Source: Blasia pusilla
Taxonomy: Eukaryota; Marchantiophyta; Marchantiopsida; Blasiales
DNA length: 64,000 nucleotides
Reading direction: 5' to 3'
Assembly (NCBI GenBank): GCA_050084515.1
Contig: CM114274.1
Coordinates: 4,774,001-4,838,000 of the forward strand
Part shown: piece by piece, positions 1 through 13,446 of the stretch
Numbering within the stretch: the stretch's first letter is position 1
Layout: each line of letters starts with the position of its first letter
Notes under the pieces: generated by a model
The model's database searches: none
What the model saw: only the letters and a program-made list of their open reading frames with translations
What the model was told of the DNA's origin: nothing
Position numbers and translations under genes: made by a program

Positions 1-1242
1 GGAGCCATCTCAGTCTCTAGCACCGACTACTAACTAAGGTAAGAGTCTAGGGTCGCAAAGCTTCCAACGCTCACCACTTGGTTAAGTGTTTGGCCGAGCA
101 TCTACCGCAAGGCATTTGGAGCTGTTCTTTACTGGAAGGTGCAAGTTATCAATTTTGTCCAAGGACGATTAGTTTCTGTTACTCCAGTACTACTCAAGGA
201 GGCTTTAAAAGAAGTGGTTTTCTTTCTCAGTGCAGGCGGAGATCGCTGTAGCAGATAAAATTTCTTCAAAGCCGCTCCTCTTCTCATTCTTCTGAACCAA
301 GTGTTGAGTAGAAATAACTCTGCAGCATTTATCGTGGGATGCTAATAAAGGACACACACATTGATTCTGGTTTGTGACGATGTCGTTTTATATACCCAGC
401 TTCTGCAGCTCCTAGCCAATCTTCACACTATTGTCGTTTCTGGGGCGCCGCATCCAGGAAGTTCTGGGGTAGAAATGCCGTGTTTAAACCAGGGAGCTAT
501 TGATAGATTGCATAAACTCAGATTTCTGCGACTGCCCATGAATTCATTCATGTTAACAAATGGGAATACTCTTGAATTTAAGCCCTCCTGAAAATGGCAA
601 TCATATCTTCTGATCGCGGTCATACACTACTGGGAATGTGGATATTGTAGTCGGAGCCTTATTTTGGGAGATGTTTCAGAATTGAGGGTCCAAGGTCAGT
701 CGTGCAAGCCTCGACAAAAGACACAATAGCTAGCAAACCTGTTAGAACAACCAGAGAGCTATCCTATTCATTACTAGTAGGGACTAAAAGAATTAACTCA
801 TTTTCATTTTTGTGAAAGTGGAGATATTGCCAAGCCTGGTGCATGATTTCCCACCAAATGTGTGATTGGGCAAGGATTGTTCATCAAGACACAAAGCAGA
901 GCATGTAGATGAGCAGATTACACACTCCCTAATGTCTTCATGAATACCATGGGATATATTTATTTTTCAATCTGCTACCTTCCTCCTACAATGTTTCTTG
1001 CCTCCAGAACCGAAATTGGAATGGAGACTGGTTTGGAACTTGAGTTCTAAATCAGTTCACAAACCATTCTGCATGCTACCTTGGGAAACCAGTCACACAT
1101 CCATTAAGCTTGGAAAACGATTTCCTAGCTTAAAATCAATTAGGCCATTGATTATCTGCACATACCGTCTTCGTCGTGAAGAGAAACCAACTTAAAGCTA
1201 AAGATCTTTAAACTCATCGCTCTCTGGATGGTACCACCACTC
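1..1242. other. No gene recognised (downstream of the FKBP gene)
   Basis: This stretch lies past the stop codon of the minus-strand FKBP gene and should hold its 3' UTR and downstream spacer. A 76-codon open frame at 361-591 (plus) reads without interruption, but I recognise no family in it and see no convincing splice partners. I do not call it a gene. Confidence 0.4.
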
Positions 1243-4200
1243 TCACCCCTCCACGAGTTTCACGCCGGACCTGTACATCATCAATTCTAACATCAGAAAA
1301 CTTTTGAGCAACCACAGTGTGTTTGTTGGATTGCAGTAACACACTGGTGTGTTAAGCTTGGTGGTGTGCCTGGGGCAAGCAACGAACCAGCCGAGGGAGG
1401 ACGGACACAGAGAATTGTGATACTTGGCGGATTTTGTTAGATGCAATAATGTTGAGAGTGCACTGAAATGGAGAGCAGTTCCAATCTTGTACTCTGCATA
1501 AGTCAGGGTTTAGGGTTTAGGAAAAGTCAGGGAAAGAAACTTCTTGGATGAGTAGGCACATACCCAAACGGAGTCTGTTTGATGCTCAGAAGCTCCACAT
1601 TGATCTGCAGTAAAACAATTTCAAAGCAGCACGAGGAGCGCTCGCCGTTAAGTGACATGCATCTTTCCCCAGCATCTCCACGATATTATAAAACTCCGAA
1701 CTCAATGTGAAAGAGAGCAGCAGCAGAGAAACTCAATGGAGTGCATTCAGGAGGATGATTGTGCCTTCAAACTGAGACTCCGTCAAATAATGAAGAGATA
1801 AAGCTATGGAGGCTATCACCTGAAGCGTTGCGCCCGGGGGTATTTCCTGAACTCCCTTGTCCCCATACGCGTATTCCGGTGGGACGATCAGATTTCGCTG
1901 AACTAGATGTAAAACAATTCAAAATCAGAACGGTTCTCAGGCCACAAACATTCCCTTTCCTTCATGTTTTTCCTCTTTCCTCTTTCATGCGTCTTTATTT
2001 TGCCCAGCCTCAAAAAATAATTCAACCTCTACTTCAAATCTTCACTACCTTCCTCTGTGAGTCTGCAAACCGTGAATTCACTCTCTTGTAGTATGATTTC
2101 TTGATTATCTGATTCGCTTGAAGAGATTGTAGTATAGCAAGAAATTTTGAATTCTGAACAAATTTTTTTTGGTCAAATTAAAGGAATATCAGAGGAAATG
2201 TATAGCTTATCTCGATGTAGACGACATGGTAGAAATCCTAATATTATGGTGAAGAACGATGGAAAACGTGCGCACATGATGTACCGTTTCTTACCTGACC
2301 ACCTACTCTCATGCCCTCCACACCTAAGTCAAGGCCCTTGAGCACGAGCCCGACGTCTGAGGCTCCAACGTCAAAACCGTACGGCTGCCAGCAAAACCAC
2401 ATCAGAAAGCTGCACATAGAGACCATGCTTGTCACCGCTTAAGAGCCTTCCGCCAGCCGAGCAGAAATAAGAACTGAGGAATCTAGAGGATCCTTCAATT
2501 CTTATTTCTGCGAGAGCCTTGAGAGCGCATTGCTGATGTGGGAGAGATCATCGATACGTCAATGTCCTTCAACAACTTCCATGGAAGCTTCGGACTGCAC
2601 CTTTCACGATTTAGATTGCTACATAAATAGATAGATCGCGATTGAGATTGTGACATAGACGAATAGATCGCGATTCAGATAGCTACATAGATAGATCGCA
2701 ATTGGGATTGCTACGTAGATAGATGGATGGAGATAGCTATGTAGAGAGAGACTACTCATTAAGTAGTGCCTGTGGACCATAAACCCTGCGGGCCTGGTTG
2801 GATGGTGCTTGAGACTTGGATGGGTGTAGAGAGAGGAAGTAGTGAAGAAGGTACCATGTGAGAGGAGGGAGACACTCTCATATAATGTGAGTGCTGACCA
2901 AACAACGTGTTGGTGCGGAGCTTCCAAGTATCAATCAAGAAACTCTTCACAACGCCATCTACTTTACCTGATCCCTGATAGACATCACTTACCAGTGCAG
3001 CAGCTTTGAATAATTCTGGTGTTACCAGGGGGAGTGAGAGAGACTGTACTCATTAAGGAGTGCCTGGTTGGACGGTGCTTGAGACTGGGATGGGTGTAGA
3101 AAGAGGAAGAAATAAAGAAGGTACCATATGAGAGAGAGACTGTACTCATTAACTAGTGCCTGTCGTAGCCTTGCAACCATAGACCCCGCGCCCTGGTTGG
3201 ACGGTGCTTGAGAGAGAGAGATTGATTGCTACATAGACGGGTAGATCGCAATTGAGATCGCGACGTAGATAAATAGATTTATTGATTGACTGACTGACAG
3301 TTAGGGTGGCTAAAGGATTGCTTACTGTGCCTCCGGTGACGCCCATGCCTTGCCGGCTGGTCATGAACGTAATGCCCTTCCACTTTGCGACGTAGTGAAC
3401 CTGTCGAGCAAAACGTTGTCATAGAAAACGAGACAAGCACGCCCTTGAGGACGTGAATCGTCAGCTAGGTTGGCTGGCTGCTGTTGGCTCCAAGTTGAGA
3501 ACAAAAAAACAAGAGATGCATTTCTCTGCAGAGGAGCGCAAGGAGGACAAAGCGATTCTAACAATCTTCAGTCAATTGGTGGAGAGGAGCTATGGACTAA
3601 CCGCAACTCGTGAGCCCCTCACAGCAGCAGGTCCTCCTCCAACTTTGATGTCATAAAACCTGGACGAGTGATCCAACATTACATCTTTCTGTTGAGTTCA
3701 ACGAGTGTGAAGAAACTCTTACTTTCCTACTTGATAGATTTGATGCGATGCTTGCGACTCCGTTCACTCTACCCGTGCAACCGATTCTTGGAACGAAAGA
3801 TGGCTCATTAGGGACCATGGAAACAACAGTAACTACCGAAGAAATTCTTCAAGACACAGGAAACTGGAGAACTGAAGCGATGTTTACAGATCTGCCGAGA
3901 TCATAATTACAAGATTATGGGACTGTCTTGAACCTCTGTGAGTTCTATCTACAGGACGTCCACTGCATACGAATTCACCCTCAAATCTGGAGACGGTAGG
4001 TTGGTTACACAAGAGTGGATCATGCTGAAGCTGCTCTCCACAACTACATCGTTATTATCTGCAGATGCCCTTCCAAAGGCTGAATCGCGCAGACATCAAA
4101 TAGAAAAGACTGGCAACACTCACTTCAGGCCATTCTGAATGGTTTTGTACTCCGACTCGGGGACCAGCTCATATCTCAACTGCAAAGAGGAGAAAGTCAC

Positions 4201-5572
4201 GGGCATAATATGATAAACAACAAAGTGGCCCATGGAGTATGTAGATACACCAGTTTGAAAGCACAAAGTAGCAATTGGTGGCACACGAAATTGAGCCGAT
4301 ATCAATCACGCGATGCAAAGATTAGAAAGGACAATTCCAGAGGAAACCAATGAAACGAATCATGGTGAAGACAATTCGAGCTACGGAGGACAGACACTGA
4401 CGATTATGGTGACGGAAATAGGACCAAGAAATACCAGAAGGGGTTAGACAACTTATTGTGACTAATTTCGGAGACAGAAGCAACAACAGTGAGCTCTAGA
4501 ACTAACAGCACTAACAGATAGAGAGATAGATAGATAGATAGATAGCGCTCGGCTCTCAGAAGCATGAATGGGCCACCCCGACCACCAAAAGACAAGGAAT
4601 CAACTCACTTATGAAAAGTGGAAGTTATGGGGCAGCGGGTGAAATCTGGAAAGAAAATTTTAGGATTTCTTACTGCTCTTCTGCTTGATGAGACGGCCAC
4701 TGCATCGTCGGCCACAATGCTCGACTGCGCCGCTGCTGCAACAAACCCGCTGGATCCTTAGTCGTTCACGCACATTTGTTCATGGCTTGAGAGAAGCGTT
4801 CTACGTCAGACGAAGAGAGCGCAACAAGGCTCTACTCGCAACCTTCCATTTTGTGGTCAGACTTGCATTGGACATTGCCCCCTTGCTGTCACTAGATGAA
4901 TGAACCAATCCATCAATTGAGAATTGGTCCCACAGGTATTCATCTGTACGCATCTCACTCGTTGTGTGAGATGAGAATTGAGAATTGAAGTACTGAGGGG
5001 TGGAGCGCTCAGTTCCGGGTGACTATTGCACACTCCTTATGAGGTTCAAAGCGGCTGAGGAGAAACGAGCTGCATAATGTGAGTCCATCATGAAATGCTT
5101 CGCAAGCCAAAGATGGAGAGACGCACCGAATAGAGTGCCAAGAAGGATTCCAAAATTCGCTTCCCTACGCGAGGACTTGGATGCTTCTGTCGTCGTGTTC
5201 TCACTCGCCATGGATATCGAAGGGAGCGCAGGCGTAGAGGATGAGCCCTTTCCAGAGAAAACGTGCGCAGTCTGATGAATTGGTCCTGCTTCATCCAATC
5301 AATGCACGAACTCCTCCTATGTGAATCAAGGATCGAGTGAAGGAGAGGAGAGCACATACACTTCGACATCCACAAGCCCATTTAGAAAAAAGGCGTGGCA
5401 GCTCATTTATTTCTTATCAGCGACAGGAGCAGCAACCAATTCCAGCCTTTGATGCATGCGGTTTCAAAGAGCTCCCACCTGGTAGTCTACCAATGCCAGA
5501 GCAGGAAGACAACCCATGACAGTGCGAATGCAGAGCTGAAGCGGGTGCACTAATCCCTGACAACGCCATCAT
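1243..5572 (-). CDS. Chloroplast (thylakoid-lumen type) FKBP peptidyl-prolyl cis-trans isomerase
   Basis: Ten exons can be traced on the minus strand: 5572 to about 5479 (the donor could also leave 5491 or 5437 as the last base), 5285-5127, 4735-4674, 4179-4124, 3659-3602, 3400-3326, 2384-2295, 1897-1820, 1604-1564, 1270-1243 (TGA). Phases agree throughout and give about 246 aa. The first exon looks like a transit peptide (starts MMALSGISAPAS). Exons 2-3 carry a twin-arginine, hydrophobic, Ala-rich stretch (SSRREANFGILLGTLF then AAAAQS), as in Tat-imported lumen proteins. The FKBP fold follows, with VHYVAKWKG, TPYGFDVGAS, VLKGLDLGVEGMRVGGQR, PPEYAYG, IPPGATL and VELLSIKQTPFG, ending in VKLVEG. 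FKBP enzymes isomerise Xaa-Pro bonds. The FKBP12 Trp59 position is Leu here, so activity may be weak, as in many lumen FKBPs. The tail resembles plant FKBP16/18 types, but I cannot fix the subgroup. Assignment to FKBP is firm; exon 1's donor is not. Confidence 0.88.
1506..1520. repeat. Two telomere-type repeats (telo-box-like) in an FKBP intron
   Basis: Two adjacent TTTAGGG-type units (AGGGTTTAGGGTTTAG) lie in the last FKBP intron. Read on the gene's strand this is AAACCCTAAACCC, the form of the plant telo-box. It could be a binding site or chance. Confidence 0.5.
2462..2510. repeat. Imperfect 49-bp palindrome in an FKBP intron
   Basis: CAGAAATAAGAA at 2462 is mirrored as its exact reverse complement ending at 2510, and the inner arms pair with few mismatches around a short centre. 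It would fold as a hairpin within the intron between the 3400-3326 and 2384-2295 exons. It may be the remnant of a small inverted-repeat element. Confidence 0.7.
2620..3300. repeat. Complex minisatellite inside an FKBP intron
   Basis: Two unit types alternate. One is a GATAGATCGCGATTGAGATTG-like unit (several copies at 2620-2740, one more near 3225-3280). The other begins ACTCATTAAGTAGTGCCTG and continues through CTGGTTGGACGGTGCTTGAGA; copies start near 2755, 3047 and 3145. The array fills most of the largest FKBP intron. Confidence 0.75.
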
Positions 5573-7990
5573 CGTGGCCTCTCCTGCACAGAGTTCTCCT
5601 GCCAGGAGAAGCTCCCAGGAGCAAGAATTAGGACATTGGAAAACGGCCTCCAGCAGCACACACACGTTTTCTTACTTCTCAATCAGAGACCACAGCGTTC
5701 GTCGATTCTTCTTACTTCAAAAACGGACCCACAAGTTCATTGAGGATGGTTCCATATCACTGGAAGGAATCCCACCAAGGCCTTCTGATAATCCAAGCTC
5801 CCTTCTCTGGCCCGGGCCTTGCAACAATGAACCTTTCTACCATGAACACTCTCATCCTGTTTGCTACCACAAATCGCCTCTCAAGCGATCAATTCTCCTC
5901 AGAATTCTCCTCATTCCAGAGTCTGCTCAGCTCCTCGATCCCTAAGCAGCCAACGAAATAAATGACCACACAGACAATGCAAATCGGACCTTTCTTCTCC
6001 AAACAACTCCATAATCAGCACCCTCCACTCACTCACCGAGAAACGCTCGCCTGTCGCTGGCTATTCAGATGCACCCCTCACCTCCTAGCTCAGCTGCGGA
6101 GCTGCCCTACCGCTCTACTGCAGCACAGAGAGAATTATATTCAATCCAATCCAATTGAATTGAATTGGATTGGTGATCGATGGGAAGAATTGACAGTCAG
6201 TGCTTTAGTCCGTGCAGGAAACGGAGGACAGAGGGGTAAGAAGAGAGGTTAGCGGACTTTCCGGATGAGATGAAGTCCAGCTGGTGCTGTGTGATTCGTC
6301 TTTGTAGGGTCAAACCTGCGCCATCCAATGACTCCCTGTAGGGGCCTCCCAGCCCTCTCCATGTTAGTGTTGGGCCGCCCGTATGCTTAAACCCTACTAA
6401 TGCCAGTTCGGTTTTCCACGCGTTCTTATCCAAACCTTTTGCTGCCTTTAGTGCCAAACACTTGCGTCCCTTAAATTTATATATCCATTTTATTATAAAA
6501 TAAATCTCAAAAGAGAATAAAGAAAGGTAATAACATCTCAAAGAATGCAAAAATAAAATGACAACAAATAACGCAAAGACCAAATTCAACGAGTTACACG
6601 ATTGATAGTCTGAAACAAATTTGACAAGAACACGAGTGGTTGGTCATATATGAATGGACAACGAGGCGAGCGACCCCCCACCACCTCCGCACGACATATC
6701 AATGCCAAGGCTTGTACACGTAAAAGTATCTATATTTTTATATTATCATTATTATTATTCTTTCATATTTCTCTGATGAAAAGGTGAGATTTAGTTTCGA
6801 AATTGTATAGCAATTCCATTGAAGTTTTGTATCATGTTTTAAAATGGATTATCCACGATGGCAAGTTTGATTTTTTAAAGAAATCTTAATTAAAACTCAA
6901 TGAAAAACTTTAATTAAAAAAAACTGAATGGAGACGAGAATAATATTGATACATCCGATTAATAGGGAGAAAGAATTCATCGGAGAAGTATTGAAGTTCA
7001 AAAGAGGAGAAAAAATTCAAGGTTGGAGGTTTTGTCAAACACCTCAAATTTTTGGACTTTCATAGGGACAATAAAGAAGATTAGAAGGAGTTTTGGATGG
7101 TGTCAATGTGATAATTTATCCATTCCCAGTCCTTCAATTGGTTCCAATGAAAAGAATTTTTTTGGGGGATAATAGAGAATGGGAAAACCCATCAAAATTA
7201 TGTAAAAGGAAAAGATTCAATAAACTTCATTGCCACAATTGTTGTGCCGGGTGGAAGAAGAAAAGCGAGAATCTCATTAAACATATCTTCACTAACAATA
7301 ACAATAATATCATCCACAACTACAATTCCATAACTACCATCAAAGGCTCTCTTTTAGCAATGGTATCCTTTATACCTTGAACTCACCTCGTAAGCCCATT
7401 AGCTAGCCCACACCAGAAAGAATCTGTGTAGATCATGTGACAAAAAATATATGTTTTTCCATATGTACAAAAAATTCTTATGAAGTCCCATTAGGAATTC
7501 TTGCTACTTAAGAGACCCCTTAAGAGTTATCCTTAAATAAGGGATTTGTCACGTCTTTTGTAGTGGACTCACGAGTACTTATATGGTGCCTTTGTTGAGG
7601 TCAAAGGACAACCTCAAGAAGTCAAGAATGACTCGTTGAACAGTAGGATAACCTGAGACAACATATTTCTACTCATTTGAAGTCATATTGAGGAACTTAT
7701 TATTTCCAAAAAATTCTTATTGTCCTCATTTCTTTTACCTACTCCCTTGAATTCCAATCTAGTATCTCACTGAAGCTTGCAATCAGTGGGTCACGCTCTC
7801 CTTATTGATTTGCACCCAAACACACTCACAATAGCCAAGATTTGAGTTGACTAGCTTTGTGTCTCTCAAGTCTAGATCTTGGGTCATCCCTCAAGCGGAC
7901 TAGATCTAGATGGGGTAAGATACCAACCTAATCTCTCACTTTCCAATACATACAAGTCATTGAAGATCTAGGACAAACTTCCTTGATAGT
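5573..7990. other. FKBP upstream region and AT-rich spacer
   Basis: The region up to about 6250 should hold the FKBP promoter. It contains a palindrome of CCAAT units at 6146-6173 (11-bp arms, 6-bp centre). From 6480 the base composition turns AT-rich and I see no coding signal. The open frame at 7093-7380 is low-complexity (Asn runs, Lys-rich) and matches nothing I know. Confidence 0.4.
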
Positions 7991-8009
7991 CTAGAGACTT
8001 GAAACACCA

Positions 8010-8890
8010 CTTGTCGTGCGCCTACTCCTCTTGAATGTCAATATTTAGTGTTCTAGAATCGTACGTTTAGTAGGACATGCTCTCATCGCCGATCTGCACC
8101 CAAAAACACTCACGTTAGTGTGATCTAGGTCAATGGGCCTTCCAACCCACCAAGTTCTCAACTTGGCACCTTATCAAGCTCAACCTTCCCTAATTCCTAG
8201 CTTCCCAACACGGGCAAGTCTTCCGAGATTTGGGACGGACTTTCAAGTTAGTCTAGGCACCTAAAACGTTGTTCGCGCACCTCGAGATCCCAACTATCCA
8301 ATGGACCTCACATGAGCTCCCAAACATAGACCCAACTAAATGAATTTCAGGTTGGAATCCAAAAGGGATCTCTGAAATCCACTCTATTGGAATTGGTTTG
8401 GGTTCAAATCCCAACGCCAAAACTCATGATGTTTTCGTGCCCTTGGGTCGCCCAGGGGCGCCCCAAAGTGGGGTTCGAGTCCCAAACACTCTTAGAGACC
8501 TTCCCCCTTACTAGTACTTCTGGGGATCCCCATCCTGCCTCTACCTTTGGGGAAGAGACACTCAGGCCTCTCTTGTTGGCCCTCAATCCGACTCCCCCTA
8601 CAGTTTTGTTTTTCAGCCAATATGTCAGTGTTTGCTTGTGCATTTTCTAATGTTTTTTGTGCATTAGAACAAGCTTTGCATAAGCTATCCAAAACCACCT
8701 TACTTTTCCCAAACGGATCTTGGAACATAAAGTTATGGTCCAAAATACAATCAAAACCCCAAACCCTAGTCATGGTCCAAAACCGATTCTCACCTCTTTG
8801 GCAACCAACTTTCCTAGACTCGACTCCTCTCAAGTCTTGGTTCACATTTGGTCCAGATTTTCTAGTCGTGACCATAAATGCATGAAACAC
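8010..8890 (-). repeat. Dispersed repeat family, copy A
   Basis: The reverse complement of this segment matches 50415-51290 along most of its length. Shared landmarks include the stretch reading GGGTTCGAGTCCCAAACA, the CACCTCATCAAGCTCAA block and a shared translated stretch (FHAFMVTTRK against FHMFMVATKK). A further weaker copy of the 8085-8270 part lies at about 7790-8060. No known transposase, reverse transcriptase or terminal repeat was recognised, so the class is unknown. Copy B sits inside a Helitron reading frame, which shows that the family is or was mobile. Confidence 0.75.
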
Positions 8891-8899
8891 TCAACCTTG

Positions 8900-11800
8900 T
8901 TCGTGTCTCATCTCTTGTGTCTCTTGTATCTCTTCCAAGAGATCATTACAACAAGCAAACTATCCTAGCCTGAGCCCGCTAGAGTTTGGAAGTTCCGCTT
9001 GGCGCTGGTTTGGTTATGAGGGTTGCAACACCACTAGTGCGTTTGACATTTCCAACAACCCAATGGACCTCAAACGAGTCTCTAACCATACTTCAATATC
9101 TGAATCACAAATCAGGGTCCAAGGTTAACATCCATCACTGTACTACTTGGACTTGGCTTGGTTTAAAAAAACCAATGCCAACCTCGCAATCCATCTTATG
9201 CCCTTGGTTCATTCCTATGGTTCCTAAGGTGGGATTTGAGTTTTAAACACCCTTGGAAATCCTCCCCTTGATATAAAGTTCTAGAGATCTCCATTCCCTC
9301 CCTACATCAAGGGAAGTCTTCTTGGTTCTCTTTTTGTGGTCCTTTATCCAAAATATCATTGTGACGATTTAGGGATGGTTTCCATATCTCTACTCATAAG
9401 TTAATTTGGGATTTTAATGGATTTTAATTGGTTTCTTACGAGCTTTCAAACACCCCCTTTATACATCCTAAACTCATCTTGGGTCTAGTGTTTGTCACTT
9501 CAAACTTGGACAACCCCCAAGTACTCACTAAAAATTCCAAACTAAATTGCAGTCCCATTGGCACTCAATTCATGTGGGACTTGAAATTTTCTCAAATTAC
9601 ACCCAAGTTTAATCATGTTCTTCCAAGTCACAACCATCATCATCAAGGCTCGTCTTTCTTATGCAACTCATGTCTCACTTGTGAAACTATGATGCCTTTC
9701 CATCCTATTGTGAGCCCACCAAAGTTGTGATATTCCACGTTGACATATGTTTGGTTATGGGGTCGCGATGCTTATTGTTGGTAAAATTAACTTTTCATCG
9801 TGGGAAGGTAACACTTAATCCACTATCAAAGGTTAAAAGTAAAGAACGTGACATGTGTTGGTATTTTGATATACAATAGTCTATTTATTCATATCTCATG
9901 AATGAATATGATATCTTGTATTTATGTGTGTGTGGATAATGATATTAATGTATGTTACGTAATGATCTATATGCGCACAAGAAGCTATTGAATTGTGTGA
10001 GATACAACTATCACATGAAAATGAATACTCCCCTTCACCCTCCCACACAACAATAAGTCTACTATAATTTCCAACTCAAGAGGCCTCTAAAACAAGTATA
10101 GTTCTATGGGCCTCTTCAACAAGAATAGTTCCACAAAGATCCTTTTAAGCAATTTCTTCTTTAATCGATAAAGAGGCATCTTTATGGAAACTAGTAAGAA
10201 CATATGTGCGATACATTGGAATATTGGAATACATTTGGAGGGCGAAAAGAAAACCAAGAGGGATTGAATGTGGAAGCCTCCTATCATGCTTCAATAGCTT
10301 TGCTCTCCCTAGTTCCCCTTCGCTTTGGCTCTAATATGGCATTTTGGCTCTCCGCTCTACCTTCTTGGACTCCGTAATGTTCAACCCTTCCACTTTCTCC
10401 TTCCCATTCAACCTCCATATTTTCTAATTTGAATTAGAGGCACCTTTCTTTCCACTCCCAATGATTATAAGTGTCCTAAGAATCTTGGTTGAAATATACT
10501 CCAACATATGCCATATAGAAAATAGATTAAGATAAAATTGAATCACGTGATTACAAAAATATTTAAAGACGGCTTGATTCAAGGCATTTAGGGTTTTTCC
10601 CATATAACCTATGATTAATTTTATGAAAGTGGCTTTTGGAAAGGGGTAAATAACCCCTTTCCAGTGGGATTTCGGGATCGATCCTGTGGAATGGACCGGT
10701 TGGAGTGAATAATGATCACTAAGAGGAAAGATTCACAAGCACATAGTTGACTAGATTTGGAAACTGCTCACTTAATCATATGCTTAGCACTCCCTCCCAT
10801 GCTCACAGGATTTTCAAATTATGGACTTGAACAGTCATACCCTTCGATTACGGCCACAAGCAAACCGACTCAAGATTGTAAAACATTCGTATCCCATTAC
10901 AGCCACAAGCAAACGGATTGAAGATTGCAAAGCATTCATCGCGTACTTGATCTCATGGTTCACGGCGAGTTTTTTTGGTGCACTCTATGAGCAAAGAGCG
11001 TTCTTTGATAGAACTTCTTGCTATTGGACCATGTTTCATGGATTTAATTTATAGCTATTGCACTACCTTTGAAACCCAGGCTGTCGCACCCTTCACCATT
11101 GCAACTAGCTGCATCGCCTTCACAGTGAGCAATCCTCCATGGTCGGGAAGAAAACAAAGGAAATCACTCACCCCTAACAGCTTCTCCTTGGAATCCCTGA
11201 AACTTCATGGCAGTGAATTGCGTTCTCGGATTTAGTCCTATTGTATTGCCTTCAAACTCAAGTATAATGACGATTTCTCCCCAAGACTTGTCGTGAATGC
11301 ACGCAGGGTTCGAGGATTTTTTTTGGAATTTTTAGACGATTATTGATATATCTAATAATGGATCGGTTTTTATTTTTTGGTACCGGCTATATCCGAACAC
11401 ATTGTCAATTGCCCATTATTTTATGGTATTTTTCTTTCGGTTCAGTTTAAATCCAAAAATTCCTTTTCCTCCTTCTTATATATCTGCCTTTTTTTTTTTC
11501 CTATTCCGGCCGAATTTGCCATTGCCGGGAAAAATCTTGTGGAAGGAATACAAACTGAATGCAAAGGAGCAGCCGATGAGAAGCATGCCAATGTGGCATG
11601 AGAAAATCCAATAAGTGAGAAAAGAGAGTTCTGGATGCAACCGGGTAGAGCCACTGCGGGAGATGTACACGAGTTGCAGACCTAACGAAGCTATGGACTG
11701 AGCCCAACCGTGGAGGCAACGAAGCTATCCATGTGGAAGTGCTGAAGTGAGGCAACAAACTAGAAAAAGCTAGTAGCTACCCAAATAAAAGCATGATACT

Positions 11801-13020
11801 CAAGTGAAATGGTTTTACGCAAGTACAAGCATGAAAGAAGCGCAGCAAAGCTGGGTGCGGAGCCGAGAAGCCTCAAAGTGAAGTAGTAGAGCTATGAAGG
11901 TGAAAGCCTGAAAGCACAAAAGTGAAGTCGCAGAGCTACGGAGGTGAAAGCAAGTGAAACCACTGATTGAAGCTATGGACAACTCGGAGTTGAGAGGATT
12001 TTAAACGTTAGAAAGTGCAGCGGGAAACTGAGAGTATGGCGCAGAGATTGCAAACATGAAAGGCTGAAAATCAGGGAGACTCGGAGTGTGAAGTGCGGAC
12101 TCCGGTGCAGCGGCACTGCGTTGGACAAATCCAAATCCGATTCATCCAAATGCGAATGCAAAATCCAGAGAGCAAAGTGTGGACTCCGGAGCAGCAGCAC
12201 TTTGTGGTGTGGAACTGCGGATCTCAAGTCCTCCGAATGAAAAAGCAAGAAAGAGAGCGAAGTGCGGAAAGAGAGTGATCTGAAATGATCCGAATGCAAA
12301 AGCAAAACTGAGGCTTGGAGAGCCTCTGGGTGGGATCTCCACCCAGCAGCCGGGCCCATGGCTCAGGATATGTTGGTGCCAAGCCATCGTCCGATCCCCG
12401 TCGGACTACGCACATTACTATCCTAATTGGAAATTAGGGCACCATTTGCACCTGAACGGTTGAGATTTAGCTGTCTCCCCCAAGGCGATCCAACCATCCG
12501 TTACAACAACCAATCATGTACGAGCATCGATTTTCCGACACTCCGCAAGTCACTCAGTCATATTCCGATCATTGGCAATATCATCCCAACCTCAAACCGG
12601 CTCAGACATGGACACTTACCGGTTACTTCCATATGGACACCAATCCTATTCAGACATCACTCATGTATGCCAATCAGATGCCCAAATGCTTCTAGAGTCT
12701 GCCGAAAACCCTGCTGGCAGGCTGAAATAGTGGACGGTAAATTAAGAAAATAGTCGGCCATGATTACTCGTAACCTCGGATCTCCCCGAACATTGAATGC
12801 GCGTACTTACCTCTGCAACCATTGCGGCTTCTTATCCCTCACAGCATGCTTAACATAGTTAAAGGTGTCCTTACGGAATTTCCAGCCCAATAGCATCGTA
12901 CGACTGTCAATTAATAAAAATATTTAATTTTTGATCATTTTGAAAATTAATTATGGGAGGTAAATTTTTAAACCATTAAAGATAGACGGTGAAGGATCAG
13001 GTTCTGGCCTTCACATTCAC
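8900..13020. other. Repeat-rich spacer without recognised genes
   Basis: I see no coherent exons here. Notable pieces are a 49-bp imperfect tandem duplication at 10847-10944 and purine-rich, repetitive sequence at 11640-12300 in which short words such as GAAGCTATG and GTGAAAGC recur. Open frames at 11973-12415 in several registers are consequences of this repetitive composition. Confidence 0.4.
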
Positions 13021-13446
13021 ATTCACTTAGGGCTCGATTCCATGGGCAAGCTTCATGTGACCCCAAGAAACTTTATTCGACTGCAACGGTTGACAAGTTC
13101 AACCGGAACCTGCCAAATGGTGTTAGTCTCCCCATCAAGTCATTTTGTAACTAAAAATGAAAAATTAAGTTACAAAAACTGCAAGTGAAACTCCCTCCTC
13201 CATTTCCAACTGAAATCTCCACCCCCGCGAACCTTTCAAATACAAATTCCCTCTTTAGCCCTCCTCACACCTCCCACAAGGCCATAAATATCGGCTCTTC
13301 TCCACCTATTTTACCTTTGCCTTCATCTATCTATGTGTGTTTATCCCATTACTTTTTCTCTTATTTTTCTCTCCATTTATTATTATTTTCTCTCTTTTTA
13401 TCTATTTTCTCGCCTATCTTAGAATCATTATTATTTTTTCCTAATC

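Noticed and set aside
3690-3905. Open plus-strand frame of about 80 codons without ATG (TWTSDPTLHLSVEF)
   Set aside because: It lies antisense in an FKBP intron and resembles no family; chance opening is more likely.
5023-5215. Small membrane protein of about 62 aa starting at the ATG MASENTTTEAS on the minus strand
   Set aside because: A GT donor inside it (after 5127) joins in phase to the next FKBP exon and gives a sensible twin-arginine lumen signal, so it is an FKBP exon read on into its intron.
11973-12415. Several overlapping open frames on both strands
   Set aside because: The region is built of recurring short words, which leaves several frames open at once; no domain is seen.
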